NCBI GenBank assembly: GCA_937911965.1
Contig: CALDPL010000117.1
Span: 1 to 6,271, forward strand
Direction: 5' to 3'
Source: an uncultured Allomuricauda sp.
GTDB taxonomy: Bacteria > Bacteroidota > Bacteroidia > Flavobacteriales > Flavobacteriaceae
Length of the DNA: 6,271 nt
Within the stretch, counting starts at the first letter, position 1, and the number at the start of each line of letters is the position of its first letter. Of the stretch, positions 5,163 to 6,271 are shown piece by piece. The notes beneath the pieces are model-generated. The model was not told the DNA's origin. It made no database searches and worked only from the letters and a program-made list of their open reading frames with translations. Made by a program: the position numbers and the translations under genes.

Positions 5163-6271
5163 ATGAAAGGAATCTTGATCGAGCATATAGACCACAGGGA
5201 GCATTCAATCCAAGGGAGGTACCTCAACCTGGAACTATTGAAGGCCCATTGCTTTTCAAAGCATACCGCCAAGCTTTTGGAGATCGGAAAATCGGTCAAG
5301 GGAGATTCCCTTTACGCCCTGCCTCTGGGCCGGGGAAAAAGCAAGGTCCTGATGTGGTCCCAAATGCACGGGAACGAATCCACCACCACCAAGGCCCTAT
5401 GGGACATGATCAATTTCCTCAACTCGGGAGACCCCTTGGCGGAAACCATCCTTTCGGGCTGCAGCCTGATGATCGTTCCCATGCTGAATCCTGATGGGGC
5501 CATGGCCTATACCCGGGAAAATTTCAATGGAGTGGACCTGAACCGGGATGCCCTGGCCCTGAGCCAACCGGAGAGCAAAGCCATTCGCCAATTGTTCGAA
5601 GATTTCAAGCCGGACCACTGCTTTAACCTACACGACCAAAGGACTCTTTTCAGTGCGGGCAGGACGGGCAAGCCCGCAACGGTCTCCTTCCTATCCCCCG
5701 CGAGCGATGAAGGTCGGGAACTGACACCCAATAGGGAAACCGCCATGAAAATCATCGCTGCCATGGATGCCCAATTACAGAAAATGATCCCGGGGCAATT
5801 GGGGCGCTTTGACGACGGTTACAATGCCAATTGCATAGGGGATACCTTCCAAGGTCTGGGGGTGCCCACCATATTGTTCGAGGCGGGACATTATCCCGGC
5901 GACTACCATCGGGAAAAGACCCGGGAGTATATCTTCCACGCCCTGCTACAGGCCTTGGGAACCATAGCCTCGGACCGGATCGATCGATTTGCAGCGGATT
6001 CCTATTTCAATATCCCCGAAAACGAAAAACTGCATTTCGATATTCTGATCGATAGGCCGGAAGCAATAAAGCCCACCCTCAAGGGCCAAAGAGTCGGAAT
6101 CAGGTTCCGAGAGACCCTACAGGGAGACAAGGTCAATTTTATCCCCGAAATTGCGGAGGTTGGGCCATTGGAGGGTTTTTACGGACATCAGGATCTTGAA
6201 AACCTTGATTCAAAGCTTTTTGAATTGGGGATTGGGCGGGAAATGATCGTTAAATTATTGACTGAAACCAA
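5163..6271 (+). CDS. M14-family zinc carboxypeptidase-like protein, 3' end beyond the window
   Basis: The frame is open from ATG 5163 to the right edge, giving 369 residues without a stop. It carries the M14 metallocarboxypeptidase signature: HGNE with His69 and Glu72 as the first two zinc ligands, VDLNRD with Asn127-Arg128 matching the substrate-carboxylate-binding Asn-Arg pair, NLHDQR with His157 as the third ligand, and ILFEAGHYPGD with Glu240 as the expected catalytic glutamate. All key residues are therefore present. No signal peptide or membrane segment is seen at the N-terminus (MKGILIEHID), so a cytoplasmic enzyme is likely. Its substrate could be a peptide, a cell-wall peptide or an acyl-amino acid, since related folds include desuccinylase-like enzymes; the sequence does not decide. 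Residues after about 275 form an extra C-terminal domain, incomplete here. An in-frame stop at 5130-5132 limits upstream starts; a TTG at 5151 is a weaker option. The gene is divergent from the XRE regulator. Confidence 0.9.
   Translation, partial: MKGILIEHIDHREHSIQGRYLNLELLKAHCFSKHTAKLLEIGKSVKGDSLYALPLGRGKSKVLMWSQMHGNESTTTKALWDMINFLNSGDPLAETILSGCSLMIVPMLNPDGAMAYTRENFNGVDLNRDALALSQPESKAIRQLFEDFKPDHCFNLHDQRTLFSAGRTGKPATVSFLSPASDEGRELTPNRETAMKIIAAMDAQLQKMIPGQLGRFDDGYNANCIGDTFQGLGVPTILFEAGHYPGDYHREKTREYIFHALLQALGTIASDRIDRFAADSYFNIPENEKLHFDILIDRPEAIKPTLKGQRVGIRFRETLQGDKVNFIPEIAEVGPLEGFYGHQDLENLDSKLFELGIGREMIVKLLTET

Overview
The window looks like chromosomal DNA of a Flavobacteriaceae-type member of the Bacteroidota. 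The evidence is the Bacteroidota form of topoisomerase IV (ParE ending with the [15 protein letters not shown] signature, followed by an 873-residue ParC carrying HPHGDASIGD), mostly absent Shine-Dalgarno sequences, TAnnTTTG-type -7 promoter elements, and small protein families typical of that group. I found no rRNA, tRNA, mobile element or CRISPR array.

Layout. Positions 1-415 hold the 3' end of parE (topoisomerase IV subunit B), followed after 19 bases by the complete parC (435-3056); the two encode one heterotetrameric enzyme. A complete membrane-bound sterol desaturase/fatty acid hydroxylase-type di-iron enzyme follows on the same strand (3124-4080). Tail to tail with it, on the minus strand, lie a short lipoprotein gene (4090-4470) and, upstream of that, an XRE-family regulator (about 4502-4879). 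An AT-rich intergenic stretch of about 280 bases separates this regulator from a divergent M14-family zinc carboxypeptidase-like gene (5163 onward), which runs off the right edge.

Two signals stand out beyond ordinary annotation. First, the divergent intergenic region holds four copies of the near-palindrome ACA(A/T)ATGT whose centres are 160, 42 and 31 bases apart, all close to whole helical turns; this looks like an operator array for the XRE regulator and/or the peptidase. Second, codon choice and CpG content change sharply inside parC: the parE end and the first ~330 parC codons favour GCG/ACG/TCG/CCG and AAA, while the last ~400 codons and the downstream genes favour GCC/ACC/CCC and AAG. 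That suggests a recombinant (mosaic) parC or an assembly join. I do not see a clearly new multi-gene system; the regulator, operator array and peptidase form the most plausible undescribed regulatory unit.
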